From Sphaerochaetaceae bacterium (GTDB lineage: Bacteria > Spirochaetota > Spirochaetia > Sphaerochaetales > Sphaerochaetaceae), in the NCBI GenBank assembly GCA_024405065.1, contig JAKSPF010000056.1, positions 1-7,462 on the forward strand: DNA of 7,462 bases. The letters run 5' to 3'. Positions 6,015 through 7,462 of this stretch are shown piece by piece. The notes beneath the pieces were generated by a model that was given only the letters and a program-made list of their open reading frames with translations, searched no databases and had not been told where the DNA came from. How positions within the stretch are numbered: the stretch's first letter is position 1; each line of letters begins with the position of its first letter. The translations under genes and the position numbers were made by a program.

Positions 6015-6569
6015 TTATACCTCCTTGCTCTGTGCAGGATTCAATACGAATCCTGCACAGAGTCTTATTCTGAAATTCTTGTATCCGGCAAGTTCTCCCC
6101 TGATTGCCGAGTAGGCATCTGAGAACACACCGGAGGGATCTCTTATCACAATCTGAGGTTCAAGATAAAACCGTTTGACTGAGTCTTTTTTCCCTATGAG
6201 GAAGGTCCATCCGGCAAAAACCTCGTTAAGTGAATAAAAAGTCTTTTCCAGTTGGGTTGACCCTCTGATAATGCCGAACTGTACCACGCTCATTCCCAGA
6301 AAAAGTCCGTGTGACATAGGGTAAAAGGCAAAACTCAAACCGATGTCATACATCCGTTCACCTGATGTAATCACCGCAGTTACGGGAAGACGTAACTGGA
6401 ATGTATTGAATATTCTGCACCGTGCATCTGCGTGAATCTGATATGTATTGGTTCTTATAATCACATCCTGCAACAGACCAGCATCAAATGAGAGTGAAAA
6501 TTCGGGAACCCGGGCAAACAAAAAAGACGACAGAAACAACACTGTCAGAATCAGTAAAACTTTTTTCAT
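6015..6569 (-). CDS. Small exported protein, probable outer-membrane beta-barrel
   Basis: The 184-residue product begins with a classic signal peptide (MKKVLLILTVLFLSSFLFA), with likely signal peptidase I cleavage after Ala19. The mature 165 residues consist mostly of alternating polar and hydrophobic stretches rich in aromatic residues (for example FNTFQLRLPVTAVI, MYDIGLSFAFYP, LFLGMSVVQFGI, FAGWTFLIG, RFYLEPQIVI, NFRIRLCAGFVL), as expected of a small barrel of perhaps eight strands in the outer membrane. No family is recognised. The ATG overlaps the stop of the upstream gene as ATGA, and AGGAAG precedes it. The last codons (Leu170 to Ser181) contain a perfect hairpin sequence, and the final codons hold the Shine-Dalgarno of the next gene. 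Confidence 0.8.
   Translation of the reverse strand: MKKVLLILTVLFLSSFLFARVPEFSLSFDAGLLQDVIIRTNTYQIHADARCRIFNTFQLRLPVTAVITSGERMYDIGLSFAFYPMSHGLFLGMSVVQFGIIRGSTQLEKTFYSLNEVFAGWTFLIGKKDSVKRFYLEPQIVIRDPSGVFSDAYSAIRGELAGYKNFRIRLCAGFVLNPAQSKEV
6028..6062 (-). repeat. Perfect 15-bp hairpin inside the barrel gene, abutting the next Shine-Dalgarno
   Basis: On the minus strand CTCTGTGCAGGATTC (6062-6048), a five-base loop GTATT, and GAATCCTGCACAGAG (6042-6028) form a perfect 15-bp stem. It codes for residues Leu170-Ser181 of the barrel protein. One base after the stem begins the Shine-Dalgarno AAGGAGGT of the lipoprotein gene, and 15 bases separate the stem from that ATG. There is no T-run after it on the minus strand, so it is not an intrinsic terminator. 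A role in mRNA stability, translational coupling or RNA processing is possible. Confidence 0.85.
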
Positions 6570-7462
6570 TTTTCTTCCTGTGCCACTTCATACAAAATCA
6601 GAGAACCTGCTTCTGTCATTACTGCAATATCTTTTCCGCTCAGGCAGATTGATTTGAGGTTTATTTTGGTTTCAATCTTGCCGATATTTACTATCTGTCC
6701 CCATATTGTGCTGTAGGAATAGACATTGCCCTCATAATCAATCGTATAAAAGTATTTTCCGTCAGATGAGACCGTAACATCCTGCATGGGGATATCCACA
6801 CTCTCCGCTTCACTCCAGTTCAGACCGTATGTTCTGGTGAATCTTGAAAATCCGGTTGTACCGAACACGATTGCGTTGTCGGAATTTATCATACAGACCC
6901 TGAATGGTTTACCTTTGGAGAAAGACGGAAAAACGGGTGTTTCCTTGAGTATATATCCGTCAAATTCCGAGAAACCGACTGATGATGTACTGTCAACTAC
7001 AAATCCGACCGCAGTACCGCTTCTGTCAAAATCTATCATGTCACTGTATGCCCCCATGTATGTCAGACCGAATTTGATCACTGAAGACGGTGAACTTTTT
7101 ATTACAAACATATTCTGGGAATTTCTGTCTGCAGTAATTATTGAAACGGGTTCTTCTTCATCAGCTGTCACCTTTGCAAGCAGAATATCCGTATACGTTT
7201 TTGTGTGAAGCGGTGTTTCTTCCGTAACTCTTACCGGCTGATCCAAGAACACAACACGGGAAACGGCGTTGGAAGTTTTGTTTATTGACAACAGGTTCAG
7301 ATTTTTACCGGCATCAACAACCGTGAATACTCGTGATGACTGAATTGAATTGACAGCAGTGGTATCTCCCAACCATGAAAATCCTTCAGTAACTCTGCCG
7401 CAGGTATTCAGCAGTATCATTTTTCCTGAAACCACCGTACAGATCTGCAGAACTCCGGCATC
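6566..7462 (-). CDS. Beta-propeller-like protein, partial at the window edge
   Basis: The frame is open to the right edge, so the true start probably lies outside. A GTG at 7433-7435 would give 289 residues, but it has no Shine-Dalgarno, and the nine codons before it (DAGVLQICT) continue the same strand-rich pattern. The protein is made of short beta-strand repeats typical of propeller blades, most plainly DVTVSSDGKYFYTIDYEGNVYS (219-240 in GTG numbering) and KSICLSGKDIAVMTEAGSLILYEV (261-284). RTYGLNWSEAESVDI (201-215) resembles a BNR-type turn in which a tryptophan follows the strand. No catalytic motif is visible. It could be a periplasmic or surface binding scaffold; whether it has a signal peptide cannot be seen. 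It is upstream of the barrel gene with an ATGA overlap, so the two are translationally coupled. Confidence 0.8.
   Translation of the reverse strand, partial: DAGVLQICTVVSGKMILLNTCGRVTEGFSWLGDTTAVNSIQSSRVFTVVDAGKNLNLLSINKTSNAVSRVVFLDQPVRVTEETPLHTKTYTDILLAKVTADEEEPVSIITADRNSQNMFVIKSSPSSVIKFGLTYMGAYSDMIDFDRSGTAVGFVVDSTSSVGFSEFDGYILKETPVFPSFSKGKPFRVCMINSDNAIVFGTTGFSRFTRTYGLNWSEAESVDIPMQDVTVSSDGKYFYTIDYEGNVYSYSTIWGQIVNIGKIETKINLKSICLSGKDIAVMTEAGSLILYEVAQEEK

Noticed and set aside
6028..6062. Reading the perfect hairpin as an intrinsic terminator
   Set aside because: No T-run follows it on the minus strand; AAGGAGGTATAAAA and a start codon follow instead. No plus-strand gene ends nearby.

Overview
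The window reads as chromosomal DNA of a spirochaete, most likely a Treponema relative. This is an inference from the carD-ispD-ispF block (an order I recall from Treponema, and also from Mycobacterium), a relaxed spirochaete-style lipobox, and the general look of the envelope proteins. No marker gene settles the genus. I see no RNA gene, insertion sequence, CRISPR array or phage gene.

Layout, left to right. Positions 1-143 are AT-rich and non-coding, downstream of uvrC. uvrC (144-2006, minus) encodes a full-length excision nuclease subunit. An 86-bp divergent control region (2007-2092) separates it from a plus-strand radical SAM protein of the spore-photoproduct-lyase-like family (2093-3280), which lacks the usual hydrogen-donor cysteine. 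That gene converges on ispF with only 7 bp between the stop codons. A minus-strand operon carD (4468-4968), ispD (3763-4464) and ispF (3288-3761) follows. It joins a CarD-type RNA polymerase-binding regulator to two enzymes of the MEP isoprenoid pathway. A second minus-strand operon fills 5119-7462. It encodes a beta-propeller-like protein (cut by the right edge), a small exported beta-barrel-like protein, and a lipoprotein-like polytopic membrane protein. All three are of unknown function and probably belong to the cell envelope.

Two features of gene expression stand out. Genes inside operons carry clear Shine-Dalgarno sites, several of them buried in the last codons of the gene before (carD/ispD, ispD/ispF, barrel/lipoprotein, plus an ATGA overlap at propeller/barrel). 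In contrast, the two genes with a recognisable promoter of their own, carD and the radical SAM gene, have no Shine-Dalgarno site and share the arrangement TATAAT-N6-ATG, which predicts leaderless mRNAs. Secondly, a perfect 15-bp hairpin lies inside the last codons of the barrel gene and ends one base before the Shine-Dalgarno of the lipoprotein gene. Three copies of a 9-bp element sit at the carD promoter, where they may form a terminator for the envelope operon and an operator for carD.
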